Origin: Morella rubra
Lineage: Eukaryota; Streptophyta; Magnoliopsida; Fagales; Myricaceae
Assembly: GCA_003952965.2 (NCBI GenBank)
Contig: CM025849.1
Span: 14,869,064-14,933,063, forward strand
DNA length: 64,000 bases
Direction of reading: 5' to 3'
In this document: positions 45,601 through 56,450 of the stretch, piece by piece
Layout: each line of letters begins with the position of its first letter
Position numbering within the stretch: position 1 is the first letter of the stretch
The notes under the pieces: model-generated
What the model saw: the letters and a program-made list of their open reading frames with translations, nothing else
What the model was told of the DNA's origin: nothing
The model's database searches: none
Position numbers and translations under genes: made by a program

Positions 45601-48347
45601 GTTTGTTCCAACAGAAAATTTACGGTTCCGGGATGAATCTCTTACCTTTAAGGTGACTTATTAGTCCTGTCAATGTAGGGCCCTTTGATTTGGCTGTACT
45701 TTTTTATTAACTTTCTTGTGTGCTCTAGGTTGCTGAGACTCCACAGGAAAGTGCTGAGGAAATTGAGACTTATGCGCGGTACAAATACCCCACTATGTCC
45801 AAAACTCAAGGAAATTTCAGGCTTCGTGTTCTTGAGGGTGAATTCACTGATTCTCAGATCGTTGTGATGCTGGGTGAGAATGGGACAGGGAAAACAACTT
45901 TCATTCGAATGCTGGTACTGTTTCTTTAATCAGTATGGTTCCTTGTCATTTTTATCTGTTTATGTGATTATAGATAACCTGCTTCTTCAGAAGATGAGTT
46001 ATCCCCGTTGGGTAATCTGCAGGCTGGGTTACTGAAACCTGATACTATTGAAGGTTCTGATGTGGAGATACCTGAGTTTAATGTTTCTTACAAGCCCCAG
46101 AAGATCAGCCCGAAATTTCAATCCACTGTCAGGCACTTGCTACATCAAAAAATTCGTGATTCATACATGCATCCTCAGTTTGTGTCAGATGTGATGAAGC
46201 CTCTTCTTATTGAACAATTAATGGATCAAGAAGTTGTGAATCTTTCTGGTGGAGAGTTGCAAAGAGTTGCATTATGTCTATGCCTTGGGAAGGTAATCAT
46301 TTTTTTTTGTGTACTTTCTATTAATTTGGGTAAAAATTTACAGACCTAAGTAGTTTTGTGTCATGGATTGCTTAATGCCCCTGGCATGTTAAACCTGAAA
46401 AATCTTTTTTGAAGTATGCAATGTGTATTTATCAAGTTTTGGTATTACTCTCATCTTGAGTAGGTTCCCAGTATGAATACGGGATTTTCTGGGGGAGGTT
46501 AAAAAAAAAAAAAAAAAAAAGCCGAATCCTTTCATGAAGTGTCCCATATTGCAAATGGCAATTTTATTTTTTTATTTTTAATTTTTTTTTTCCTTGGGTG
46601 AAGTCCAGAGTTGATTATTGGTGTGGTTATATGTCCCTTTCTTCCGTTTCTGCTGGGTTTCTCTCTTGTTGCTTGTTTTGCTTTTCAATTTTTTTTGGTT
46701 TATTTTTATTTTCTACTATTTTTGCTGTATAGGTATGTTGGGATATGTCATTACTTGAGGAGCGGGTTTCTTCTTAGGTGTGCTTTGTGCAGAAAATCTG
46801 TTGGAAGTAGTTTGAATTTGTAAGGGGTATGAGAGAAATTTTACCGCCCAAGTGGCTGCTTTCCAATGTCAAAACTCTTTGTTATAAGAGTAGGTTGAGG
46901 CCAGAATTGGGGAAGCTAAAACTTATATGACGAAGGTTTGGAAGTCTTAATTGCCTCGCAGTTTCTCGTCTGCTTGACATAGGTTAAGAAGATTAACCTG
47001 TTATCAATATCTTGATTGCAAGAGATTGGTCCATTCCCCAGATGCTGTTCATTGAACCTCATGTTGATTTGATGTTGAAGTTTTTAGTAGACATTTACGT
47101 CAACTGCATCCTCTAGTTTGTCTGGTACGAGTTACTGAGAATTTCTGGTGGACCAGGCTTCATGCCTTTTTGTTCTAATGGATGCTAAGTTATAATGCCT
47201 GGTGTCCGAAGCATCCCATCTAGATCCTTCATTTTGCCATTAATTGGTCTTTTAATGGGATAAAAGAATGAATGATGTTTCTGTTGGGCAAACTGTTGAT
47301 AGATGCCTAGTATGTCTCAATTTCTTTCAGTTTCTGTGACTGGTTTAAAGTGGGTACTGGGTAGTATTCTGATTCTGTGGGAGTTGATATAAAGTTTGTA
47401 CTTTCGAGATTTGTTCTTAATTCTTCAGAAGCTGTCTTTACTTTTATTTGACATTTTTTATTCTTTTGGTAACTCATCATGCGTCGATTGTATGTTCCAG
47501 TGAGCACACCTTTTTTTGGCGGTAGTTCTGATGCACGTATGTATCCCTATCAGTACCTTCCAAGTCTTTTAATTTGATTTGCTCGAAAAATCATCTGTGG
47601 CATGAATGCCATGAGGTAGTTATTTGTTGTTATTTGTCTCAAGAGTAAACAATGTAATTTTCTTTTTTGTGGCAGCGCTATATTCTTGGACTCTGTCTAT
47701 TTTGACTCTCAAAAACTTTTCTTTCTTGTGATTACTTACAAGTAGTTCTCATGTATTGCTTTACTTAATGCAGCCTGCAGATATTTATCTGATAGACGAA
47801 CCAAGTGCATATCTTGATTCTGAACAGCGTATAGTTGCTTCAAAAGTCATAAAGAGGTTTATCCTTCATGCTAAGAAAACTGCTTTTGTGGTTGAGCATG
47901 ATTTTATAATGGCAACTTATCTGGCAGATAGAGTTATCGTGTATGAGGGGAAGCCATCAATTGATTGTACTGCAAATTGTCCCCAGTCATTGCTGACTGG
48001 GATGAATCTCTTCTTATCTGTAAGTGTTTTTTTTTCTTGTTTGCCTGTCTCTCTCTCTATTGCCATTTCTTTCTTTTTGCAGTACTTCCTTCCTGGTTTC
48101 AATTCTTTACAAGCATGCAATAAATCCTTATGATCATAGGTGGAAACTAATAAAAGAGAGAAGATCTATTGTGCTCTCTCTCTCTCTCTCTCTAATTATT
48201 GATGATGCATCATTGTATTGCATTCAGCATCTGGATATCACATTTAGAAGGGATCCAACAAACTTCCGGCCAAGAATCAATAAACTGGACTCAACCAAAG
48301 ACAGGGAGCAGAAATCTGCTGGGTCCTATTATTATCTGGATGATTGA
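39629..48347 (+). CDS. ABCE2: ABC transporter E family protein, ABCE2/RLI2, 605 aa, eleven exons
   Basis: Exons 39629-39731, 43105-43190, 43289-43386, 43468-43585, 43693-43782, 45046-45350, 45457-45652, 45729-45914, 46023-46292, 47774-48019 and 48228-48347 join in frame to 605 aa, the length I recall for Arabidopsis RLI2 (At4g19210). The N-terminus holds two 4Fe-4S sites: Cys16/21/25/29 and Cys55/58/61/65 ([12 protein letters not shown]). Two ABC ATPase domains follow. The first has Walker [10 protein letters not shown] (110-118), LSGGELQR, Walker [11 protein letters not shown] and VVEHD. The second has Walker [10 protein letters not shown] (381-389), [18 protein letters not shown] and VVEHD. 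There are no membrane segments: it is a soluble ribosome-splitting and recycling ATPase, also known as RNase L inhibitor. All catalytic motifs are intact. Intron 1 (3.4 kb) carries a LINE fragment. Confidence 0.97.
41360..41375. repeat. Target-site duplication (left) of intronic LINE
   Basis: GCGATGTTGGAATATT matches 42517-42532 at 15 of 16 positions. Confidence 0.75.
41376..42516 (-). mobile_element. 5'-truncated LINE in ABCE2 intron 1
   Basis: Read on the minus strand, one long frame (42495-41467) encodes the C-terminal end of a plant L1-type protein: [13 protein letters not shown], then [11 protein letters not shown], and the zf-RVT region with [42 protein letters not shown] and a [15 protein letters not shown] end. 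The reverse transcriptase core is missing. The 3' end lies at the left, beside a short T-tract. It is flanked by 16-base target duplications (41360-41375 and 42517-42532) with one mismatch. The frame is open over ~340 codons, and together with the near-perfect duplication this suggests a younger insertion than the LINE at 4.9-7.4 kb. Confidence 0.88.
42517..42532. repeat. Target-site duplication (right) of intronic LINE
   Basis: GCGATGTTGAAATATT, one mismatch to 41360-41375. Confidence 0.75.
44508..44538. repeat. C-run plus CA microsatellite in ABCE2 intron 5
   Basis: A run of about 13 C is followed directly by an ACAC repeat. Simple sequence with no other role seen. Confidence 0.8.
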
Positions 48348-49644
48348 CATAATTCTAAATAGGTCGGTTCCTTCATACCTTCACTTTTGACCCCCAGTGA
48401 TATTGAAGCTTCCTTCTTTTGGCACCTAGACTACAAGGTTTCTTTTTGTTGATGTGCAGTTGCTGTCGCAAAATTTTTGAGGGTGACAGTGAGAGGAGGG
48501 ATCTGAGCCGATTATTTGATATGCTGACAGATTAGACGAGGTCCTTTGCCTGCTGAATTGTTCATGTTGGCTCCCTGGGCCTACAATGAGTTTTCAGGCA
48601 ACGTAATTTATTGCTGCCCATTTAGTGTATCTTCTTCTATAATCTGCTTGTTCCCCAGTTTTGGCATGACATTAGGTCAATGAATCTATACGCTACCTAG
48701 TCTTTATCACATCAATTGTTGTGCCTACTGAGTTATTGTGGTATATTTTTAAGGTTTTGAATATCTCCGGTAATAGGGAACAATTCTACAGTAGTTTTTC
48801 TTATTAGATTGTCTGTTTGTTCTTGTCTGAAGGAACAAAGCATTTTGAAATCATATTCCATTTGGTTTCTGAGGAGAGACTTGGGGAAATTCTGGAATCT
48901 TGCTTCTCCTCGTTGGGAAATTGGATTGGCTTTACAATCCCATATTTTTGCCTATTTTGAAATCATATTTCATGCAAAACTAGCTACCTTATTTACTTTA
49001 TTGCAACATGTGTTGCGTCGTGGAGTCCCCGAATTTCTTTTGTTTGGGCAAGATTAAAAATTGTCATGTATATGGGCATCAACAAGTAGAAAGGTGTCAA
49101 TCTCCAAGATTTGGACTTGAAGATTTTTGATCTGGATCTGAAGGGCTTCCATCTTTTAGATCTGTATATGAGAAATCTCAAGACTTTCCAAAGAGTAGGA
49201 GAATTGTCTGTAGAAACTACCATAGAGTACGGGTAGAGGTGGACACGGAGAAGCCCCTGGCAGCAGAGGCTTACTCTAATTTAGATCTCTGCTCTTCTCC
49301 AGATTGGTCATAGTCAGTCATGGGCTAAAATCTCTATATAATTCACAACTAAAGATTTTAGCCCTAACATGAGATCGATCAATATCGTGATTTAAAAGGC
49401 CCCAGAAACGGTGATTTTAATGTTGGAAATGACCTTTCAGGGGCCCCATGCATATATACGTACGATCAACAACTTCGCAAGTTGACGTGAACGTTATCAT
49501 ACTATAATATTATCTCTCTTGGGAGAAAGAGTAAAAAAAAATATTTGGGGGTAAAATATCGTAGGACTCCTAACTATGGACAAAATTGTCTCTTTTTGTA
49601 TGTCCAAAAATTATGTTGCGGAGATTGATAGAATATTAAAGAAA
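48348..49644. other. 3' flank of ABCE2
   Basis: Probable 3' UTR to about 48700, then intergenic DNA with no supported gene. Confidence 0.5.
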
Positions 49645-49923
49645 TCTTCACTTTTAGATCCTGAACTATTATCCAAATGTGAACAACAAATTGCATCACA
49701 TTTAGCTCATAAACTATCAAAAGTTAACAATATTTGCTCTATCATAAAATCTAACTATCAATATTGTGTCATGTAACTTATTTACTGTACATTTCAACTG
49801 CAGTATCTTATTAGAGGGTAAACATTGATTATTTGTGATAATTTGGGGAGCTAGATGTGAGATAATTCGTAATTCAGACTGAAATTACATTTATATAATA
49901 ATTAGAGGACTAAAAGTGACGAT
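49645..49923. mobile_element. MITE (~279 bp), family A
   Basis: The left end ATCTTCACTTTTAGATCCTG pairs with the right end (reverse complement AATCGTCACTTTTAGTCCTC). The same terminal motif and a related sub-terminal phrase are found in the element at 27922-28142. No coding capacity; the target duplication is unclear. Confidence 0.65.
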
Positions 49924-50876
49924 TCTCTTATATACTAAAATTGATACCTTCCCTATCTAGTGAACCGGGGTGATCTTTAGGACTGATAATCCAAGTAAAC
50001 AACATCGAAGAAATATCCTTGCGGTCTTCTGACTAAACTAAGGTCGAGAATGATCTTCGAGCGATGTAGATAACGGAAAGGCCAGCATTTTTCTACGACA
50101 GATACCAAACTACGGAAGTATAGAAAGTGTTGATTTTCAAATAAATTTTCTGAAATCTTACCTGTCCAGTATCTGACATATACATCACAAACTTAAAAGG
50201 TTTTGCAGTACCAACCACCTTCAGTGTAACAATAGGAAAAAAAAATACAAGAGAAGTGGCGCATTAATCAAATAGATTTACCTGACTCTTTCGATAACAA
50301 AACTCGCAATTTAAATGATATGAGTGATAAAAGATCACTGTACGTGTCCAAGTTTTACTGTGGCATTAATCCTCCAGTGCGACAAAATTAGTTCGAACCT
50401 AATTCATAGAAGGTGCTGCGGATTGTCACTTCTTTCAGAAGCTCCTCAGCATTTCCAAAATGTCTGCAATGTCACCGCAAGAGGAGCCTGGAAGTGGAAG
50501 CAACGTAGCGTCTTGTGTGCTCCAAAACTGTTGCTCTCCATGTTCGAAAAGCAACTCGCCGCAAATTCTACAGAATCGCCATGGGTTGGAAGTAGCTTAA
50601 AGATTAAAAATAGAGCTGTGGCAATCTTTCCTGCTGTAACTGATGGGTCAAGGGAACGAGGTCCTGAGTGGCTTGGACTTACATTTGCATTTAACTGATA
50701 CGATCAGGAAAAGGGGCTGTTAATTTTCCAATCTGTTCTTGCACGTCTATTAGCAAAAGTAGATTGGGTTTAGCTGATTGTCTGATCCTCGGGGAGCACA
50801 GTGCTTGCGGGCATCCCGTAGATCCGTTTAGTTACTGGTTTCGGTATGGATAGACACGATTTTGTCCATACCCACA
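49924..50876. other. Intergenic DNA downstream of the first PPR gene
   Basis: Lies between the MITE and the 3' end of the minus-strand PPR gene. The 124-codon plus-strand frame at 50324-50698 has no recognisable domain; the stretch may be 3' UTR of the PPR gene. Confidence 0.45.
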
Positions 50877-52199
50877 TCATTCCCCTGTGTTCTCACCACA
50901 AGCTATCCTCAACTCCTTGACCAGAGATTCTTGTGGCTGTATTCCAGCTGCCTTCATCTGATACAGTAACTTAATGGCTTCGATGTAGAAGCCATTTCGC
51001 CTGTATCCCGTAATCATGGCATTCCACAATGCAACGTCTCTCTTGTCATCAACCATCTCGAACACCAATTTTGCATCCCTCAGTAGCCCACTTCTCCCGT
51101 ACATGTCAACCAACCCGCACTGAACAAAAGTACCTGTATCCAGCCCAAGCTTGATGGCATTGGCATGCACCTGTCGGCCACACTGTTCGTCATCCTGAAT
51201 CCTACCAGTGGCCCTGAGAATACTGGAAAACGTAAAGGTGCTCTTCTTTATTCCAGTCCGTCCCATCTCCTTGAAGTAGCAGAAAACATCACGGAAATGC
51301 TCTTCTCTGCAGCTGCTAATGATTCTGGCTGTCCAAGTCATGGTATTGTGGCGCGGGAGTTGACTAAATACAAAGTCAGCGCCTTCTATGCACTTGAATT
51401 TCCCATAAAAATTAATTAGGCAACTGGTGAGAAACATGTCTTGATTCGCAGCACCCAACTTGTGTAAGCACCCGTGAACTTGCTTTCCCAGTCCCATATT
51501 CGTAGTGCAGATGCATGCCTCGAGAACACACGCTATAAGCCATGTGGGAACTTCCAACATATTGTATCGGTACTGCATTTCAGCAAACAAGCTTATAGCT
51601 TCATCGTAACGGGCATTGTTGGCATAACCAACGATCATGACGGCCCAAGAGATGAAGTCCTTAGAGGTCATTCGGTCAAACAACTGGCGGGCAGTATCTA
51701 AAAGGCCGCATGACGCGCGCATGAGAAGAAGCCGGTTAACCAAAGGCAAAGGAGCCCTGAGGCCGCTCCGGCAGATGTGGCGGTGCAACTCGGTGGCTCG
51801 TGCGGAGTCCGCGGTGAGAGTGCATTCCTCGATCAGCGAAGCATAAATATCTTCAGATACGGGAAGGCGAAGGCTATCAAACAAGCGCAAAACATCCGAA
51901 GTTGTGCACGAGGGATTCGAAGAAGCGGCGCTGCTGAAGGTCTTGTTAGTTTCCCTCCAACGTCTGCCGGTGCAGTTGTTTTGAAGAAGGTCGATTGGAC
52001 TTGAAGTATCAGTTTTGTCTCCAACGATATGCACCTGTTGTTTGGGGCTGCGTAGAGGCAATCCAATTTGAAGTACTGGAGGCTGGGAAGATGGAGGGTT
52101 ACTTGGAACGGTAACGCAGAGGTTGTTGTCGTTCCTGTTTCTGTAAGAGGATGACAGGTACACGTCTATTCTGGTGGAAGGAGTTGCTATGGCTTCCAT
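50877..52199 (-). CDS. Pentatricopeptide repeat protein, At1g31790-like, 440 aa
   Basis: A single uninterrupted exon. The ATG at 52199 (MEAIATPSTRIDVYL) is the first in-frame ATG. The N-terminal ~100 residues are Ser/Asn/Arg-rich and low in repeats, as in an organelle-targeting region. From ~105 on come PPR units with typical phrases: LLLMRASCGLLDTARQLFDR, DFISWAVMIVGYANNARYDE, LGKQVHGCLHKLG, CGLVDMYGRSGLLRDAKLVF and DVALWNAMITGYRRNGFYIE. The C-terminus ends after YQMKAAGIQPQE without E or DYW domains. PPR proteins bind organelle RNA and guide editing, splicing or stability. Wording and length resemble Arabidopsis At1g31790 (from memory). The RNA target cannot be read from the sequence. Confidence 0.9.
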   Translation of the reverse strand: MEAIATPSTRIDVYLSSSYRNRNDNNLCVTVPSNPPSSQPPVLQIGLPLRSPKQQVHIVGDKTDTSSPIDLLQNNCTGRRWRETNKTFSSAASSNPSCTTSDVLRLFDSLRLPVSEDIYASLIEECTLTADSARATELHRHICRSGLRAPLPLVNRLLLMRASCGLLDTARQLFDRMTSKDFISWAVMIVGYANNARYDEAISLFAEMQYRYNMLEVPTWLIACVLEACICTTNMGLGKQVHGCLHKLGAANQDMFLTSCLINFYGKFKCIEGADFVFSQLPRHNTMTWTARIISSCREEHFRDVFCYFKEMGRTGIKKSTFTFSSILRATGRIQDDEQCGRQVHANAIKLGLDTGTFVQCGLVDMYGRSGLLRDAKLVFEMVDDKRDVALWNAMITGYRRNGFYIEAIKLLYQMKAAGIQPQESLVKELRIACGENTGE

Positions 52200-53615
52200 T
52201 TTGACCAATCATTTGCCTCGCTATACAAGGCAGTTCCTCCTAAATAAAACCAGAATCAAAACCCATAGACAAAATCTTGTTTTTGTTTGGTAAATAACTA
52301 AATTTTATTAAAATATAGGAAAAATGAGATTTTTCAGGCAATGACAATGACCCATTTGATCAGAATTTTCTACAATTATCTGGTCGAATTGCTTGTACGG
52401 TGCATTTGAGTGATAGAGACCATAAGTATTAAATCTTGTATGGCTAATTCTGCTTGAAATTTCACAAAGAATATCATTAACTATAAGATACCCACTTGAA
52501 AGTTCTATCTCTCTCCCGATGTAAAAAATTGTAAAGAATTTTGATGCGACACATTTGGCCGGGGAGAGATTGTAACGGATGGTATCTCGATTTCACTTCC
52601 CGAGTCCTGACATGCAAGTGCCAGCAAACAGTAGTACCCATAAGCTCCCAGCTAGAATTAGAGGAGGACAGTGAGAATCTCTTCAGGTTATCTCGCTTGT
52701 GAGATTCACGTGCCGGCAAATTGAGGCCAGAGTCACCTGGGATTATACGTTGGGATCGTCGAAGTTGAACCTACTACGCGGGTCTGCCATTGAGCTCCAA
52801 AGGCAAAGCATATCGATGATCTCTCCGTAGAAGCAAAACTCATAAATACAGGCGATAACCCGAAAAACTGTACTCTAATTAACCCAAGAAAATCCGGTCA
52901 AGGAGGGAGGAATAGGAGGAGTCAGGGCTCCTCCCCCCGCCTGAAGCAATGTAGAGCAAAGCTTCTCTGTTTACAGTTCGAATTACCAGAAAGAGAGCGA
53001 AAAAAGAAAGCGTATTGTGACCATTCATTAGGACACACATTTAGATTAGTATCGAATCCGAATCCGAACCCGATAACTATTGGCTATTTATAGCAAGTTT
53101 TTAAGATATGCTCATAAGCTTGTCTCCTCGGAAAGGCCACAATCATGGCACTTAGCAACCGGATCTTCACCTTTTTCTGGGTTTCACCGTCTTGACTCAC
53201 ATACTCTAGAGTCAATGAACAGGGATTCAGGAGTGGATAAATCAACATAGACACAGGTAATTCTCAATGTATATGGGCATTTAGTTAACAAATTTTAGCT
53301 AAAAAGAATATAGAAAACTCAAAGAAGTTTCTACCCTTTTTTTTTTTCCTCTTCAGTATTCTACCTTTGTAGTCAATATGACATCACATTGCAACACTAA
53401 GTAGTCAGAATTGAAGTTGAGTTTCTAGCAATCACTTGTATAATTGTATTGTGTAATCTTGCACAGCCTTTTTATTCTAGCTGCGAGACTGGTAGCCAAA
53501 AATAAGCAAGGGTGTAGTTACCTGTAGATGATACATCAACAATATTTTCTTCTTTTCCACAAAAAAACGTAAGGGGTTTTGGTAAGAGCGTGTAATTGAA
53601 ATTGTTGATGATCTC
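52200..53615. other. Spacer between the two PPR genes
   Basis: Mostly non-coding. The minus strand at about 52770-52730 has a short ATG frame, MADPRSRFNFDDPNV then stop, overlapping a possible donor. It is too short to call. The 80-codon frame at 52477-52719 has no domain. Confidence 0.4.
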
Positions 53616-56450
53616 TCATCCCAACCCAATATCAATGAGACTGTAACCCGCTGGCTTCTTTAACCGCCGAACCCAAATTGTATTTCTTAACTCCACAGCG
53701 TCCTTCCAGCCTCCAACAGAAACGTACATATTCGACAACGAAATGTAATATCCAACATTTTGAGGATCCAATTCAAAAAGAAGTTTTGCTACTCGTCTTC
53801 CCAACTCAAGATCTCCATGATAGTTGCAAGCGCTAAGCAGGGCACCCCAAACACCTGGTTCAGGCTGGGTACGCATGCGTTTAATAAATTCATAAGCCTC
53901 GTAAAGCTTACCAGATCGACCCAGCATGTCAACCATGCAGAGGTGATGCTCAGTGACAGGTTCCACTCCATATGTGTCAAACATATGATCGTAATGCCAG
54001 ATTCCTTCATCCAGAAGTCCAGAGTGGCTGCAAGCTGATAAAAGGCTTATAAATGTGCTTTTGGTTGCCATAGTTCCGACCTTGTTCATTCTGTGAAACG
54101 TTTCAATTGCTTTGCTGCCATTACTATGGTACCCATATGCGGAAATCATAGAATTCCAGGCTGCTACAGACTTTTCCTTTGTATTTTCAAATACTTGGAT
54201 AGCAATGTCCAATCTTCCACAATTGCTGTACATATCCAGAAGAGCTGCAGAGACAAAAGAATTTTCCCAAAATCCAAGCTTTAATGCCTGACCATGAATT
54301 TCCTTTCCATGTCGTAGAACACCAAGCTGAGTACATGCTGAGAGAATGCCAACAAAGGTGATCTCATTAGGTCCATATTCAAGAAGACAAAATAGTTCCA
54401 GTGCTCTTTTAGCATCCTTGTTCTGAGAAAAAGCAGAGATCATGCAATTCCATGAACATAAATTTCGGTTTGAACAGGAATAAAAAACTGAACATGCACT
54501 CTTTGTATCCCCACATCTTCCATACATACATATTAATGCATTCTGCACGCGTGTATCTGACCCCATCAAATTTTTAAGAGAAAGCCCATGAAGATATTTC
54601 CCTTCATAAAGCAACTCTAGATTCCCACAGGCTGCTATGACATTGACAAGAGTGACAGAATCATGGCTAACATTGGGTTCCTGCCTCATTAAACTGAAAG
54701 TGTCTAATGCTTCATCGAAATGGCCTTTCTGGGCGCAGCCTGCAATTACAGTGTTCCAAGAAGCAACATCTGTGAGAGCTAAATTTCTCTGGAACAAAGC
54801 AAAAGCTGCTTTCAGATCTCCACAATTAATGTACATGTGAATGAGAGAATTAACTGCAATAATTTCATTGGAAAATCCCAATTTCAACTGCCAAGAGTGA
54901 ATTGATTTTCCGAAGTGTAAAGACTCCTGGGAATCACAGGAAGACAATATAGCTAATAGGGTTGAAAAGCTGTATTTTGAATACAAACGAAGGAGCTCCC
55001 TAAATACATTTTGAGCTTCTTCAGAATGCCCATTCTGGGAATATCCAGAGATCATTGTATTCCATGACACCAAGTCCTTTTCTTCCATTGTATTGAACAA
55101 GAGCTCAGCCTTTGTTAGACTACTGCACTTCGAATACATGTCCATGAGGCAGTTTTCCAAGAATAGATCTGATGCCATCTGCCTGCGAATGGTGAATCCG
55201 TGAATGCTTCTTCCTTCTCTCAGTAGCAATCTTTCTGCACAAAGGGGAATTATAGTAACGACAGTCACTTTGTCGGGTTGAACAGACCATGTTGTGTGCA
55301 TTTCATGCAAATGATCAAATGCTTCAGAAATCATTCCATTTAAGGCAAGTCCATCAATTATCGTGTTCCATGAAACAACATCCTTGTGTATCATTCCTCT
55401 GAAGACAGTTTCTGCAGCCTCAATGTCTCCACATTGTGAATATAAAGAAATGAGAGAGTTGGCAACTGAAATGTAGAAGCAGTACTCATAACCAAGTTTA
55501 ATTCCCCAGCCCTGGATGGCCTGACCGAAAATCAGCTGTCCTAGACAAGAGGATGCCGAAATAGCACAAGACAGACTGACACTATCTGCTTGTTCTCCAG
55601 AAAAAGCCATCTCTCTGAAGTACCATGAAGACCTTTCAGGGAAATTATTGTACAAACATCCACTTATCATTGAATTCCAAGAAACAATATCTCTACTTTC
55701 CATCCCTGCAAACATACGCTCGGAAGAGCTCAAATCACCACATTTTGCATACATGTCGGTGAGGGCATTGGATAGAATAGAATCAACAAGCATCCCAGAC
55801 CTCATGGTCAAGCCATGAAGGGCTTGTCCTTGTTTCAAGTGATTCATGCGGGATGAAGCCGACACAACAATCAACAGAGTGGTTGAATCAAACCCAGTTT
55901 TCTCCGCAGCCATCTCCGCAAAGAAATTCATTGCTGCACTAAGGCATCCATTTTCAACAGATGCAGTAATCATAGCGTTCCAAATGATCACGTCCCTGTT
56001 ATGAATTTCATCAAACAAAGCCAATGAAGAACTAAAATCTCTGGCTCTAGAATACGCCAAGAGAAGAGAGGTGGAAGTGGGCAAGTGACCAAGAGAACCT
56101 ATCTTGAGAGCAAGACAATGGCGGATACCAGCAGTTACGGTGTCAGGTATTGCAGTGGAGGATTTAAGAACCCAGTAAAAGCGGGTATCTTGGGCATGTT
56201 GATCTCTTTGCGCCGTTTCCTCGAACGCTTGCGGAGCAGAGGAAAAACAAGACGAATGAAGCTTAATCGCAAGGCTAGCTTTAGGGATAAGAGCAGAGGA
56301 CATGCTGTGTATGAGTGGGCATCTCTGCTGCTGATTAGCATCGTAAGTACAGGGGAGCGAGGTTCTCTTTGGACAAATTTGATGCAAGGCGGCGTTTGAC
56401 GTTTGTGCAAGTCCCTCTTTTATCTTGAGCTTAACTGCCCGACAGTGCAT
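53616..56450 (-). CDS. Long PLS-class PPR protein, At4g19220-like, 944 aa
   Basis: A single 2,835-base exon. The first ATG (56450) gives MHCRAVKLKIKEGL; a start at MSSALIPKASLAIKLH, about 48 residues in, is also possible and would expose a cleaner mitochondrial presequence. More than twenty P, L and S repeats follow, with the classic phrases NALTDMYAKCGDLSSSERMF, DIVSWNSMISGCLYN, DVVSWNTIIDGLALNG and NALICMYGRCGDTKSACSVF. The protein ends in an E-type extension (PGVWGALLSACNYHGDLELG, then LKKPAGYSLIDIG) with no DYW deaminase. This architecture is typical of organelle RNA-editing site-recognition factors that borrow a deaminase. Length and position next to ABCE2 match Arabidopsis At4g19220 (mitochondrial) as I recall it. 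The editing target is unknown. Confidence 0.93.
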   Translation of the reverse strand: MHCRAVKLKIKEGLAQTSNAALHQICPKRTSLPCTYDANQQQRCPLIHSMSSALIPKASLAIKLHSSCFSSAPQAFEETAQRDQHAQDTRFYWVLKSSTAIPDTVTAGIRHCLALKIGSLGHLPTSTSLLLAYSRARDFSSSLALFDEIHNRDVIIWNAMITASVENGCLSAAMNFFAEMAAEKTGFDSTTLLIVVSASSRMNHLKQGQALHGLTMRSGMLVDSILSNALTDMYAKCGDLSSSERMFAGMESRDIVSWNSMISGCLYNNFPERSSWYFREMAFSGEQADSVSLSCAISASSCLGQLIFGQAIQGWGIKLGYEYCFYISVANSLISLYSQCGDIEAAETVFRGMIHKDVVSWNTIIDGLALNGMISEAFDHLHEMHTTWSVQPDKVTVVTIIPLCAERLLLREGRSIHGFTIRRQMASDLFLENCLMDMYSKCSSLTKAELLFNTMEEKDLVSWNTMISGYSQNGHSEEAQNVFRELLRLYSKYSFSTLLAILSSCDSQESLHFGKSIHSWQLKLGFSNEIIAVNSLIHMYINCGDLKAAFALFQRNLALTDVASWNTVIAGCAQKGHFDEALDTFSLMRQEPNVSHDSVTLVNVIAACGNLELLYEGKYLHGLSLKNLMGSDTRVQNALICMYGRCGDTKSACSVFYSCSNRNLCSWNCMISAFSQNKDAKRALELFCLLEYGPNEITFVGILSACTQLGVLRHGKEIHGQALKLGFWENSFVSAALLDMYSNCGRLDIAIQVFENTKEKSVAAWNSMISAYGYHSNGSKAIETFHRMNKVGTMATKSTFISLLSACSHSGLLDEGIWHYDHMFDTYGVEPVTEHHLCMVDMLGRSGKLYEAYEFIKRMRTQPEPGVWGALLSACNYHGDLELGRRVAKLLFELDPQNVGYYISLSNMYVSVGGWKDAVELRNTIWVRRLKKPAGYSLIDIGLG

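Noticed and set aside
50385-50410. GTTCGAACC-type B-box considered as a tRNA gene
   Set aside because: No A-box at proper distance and no acceptor stem or anticodon arm could be folded.
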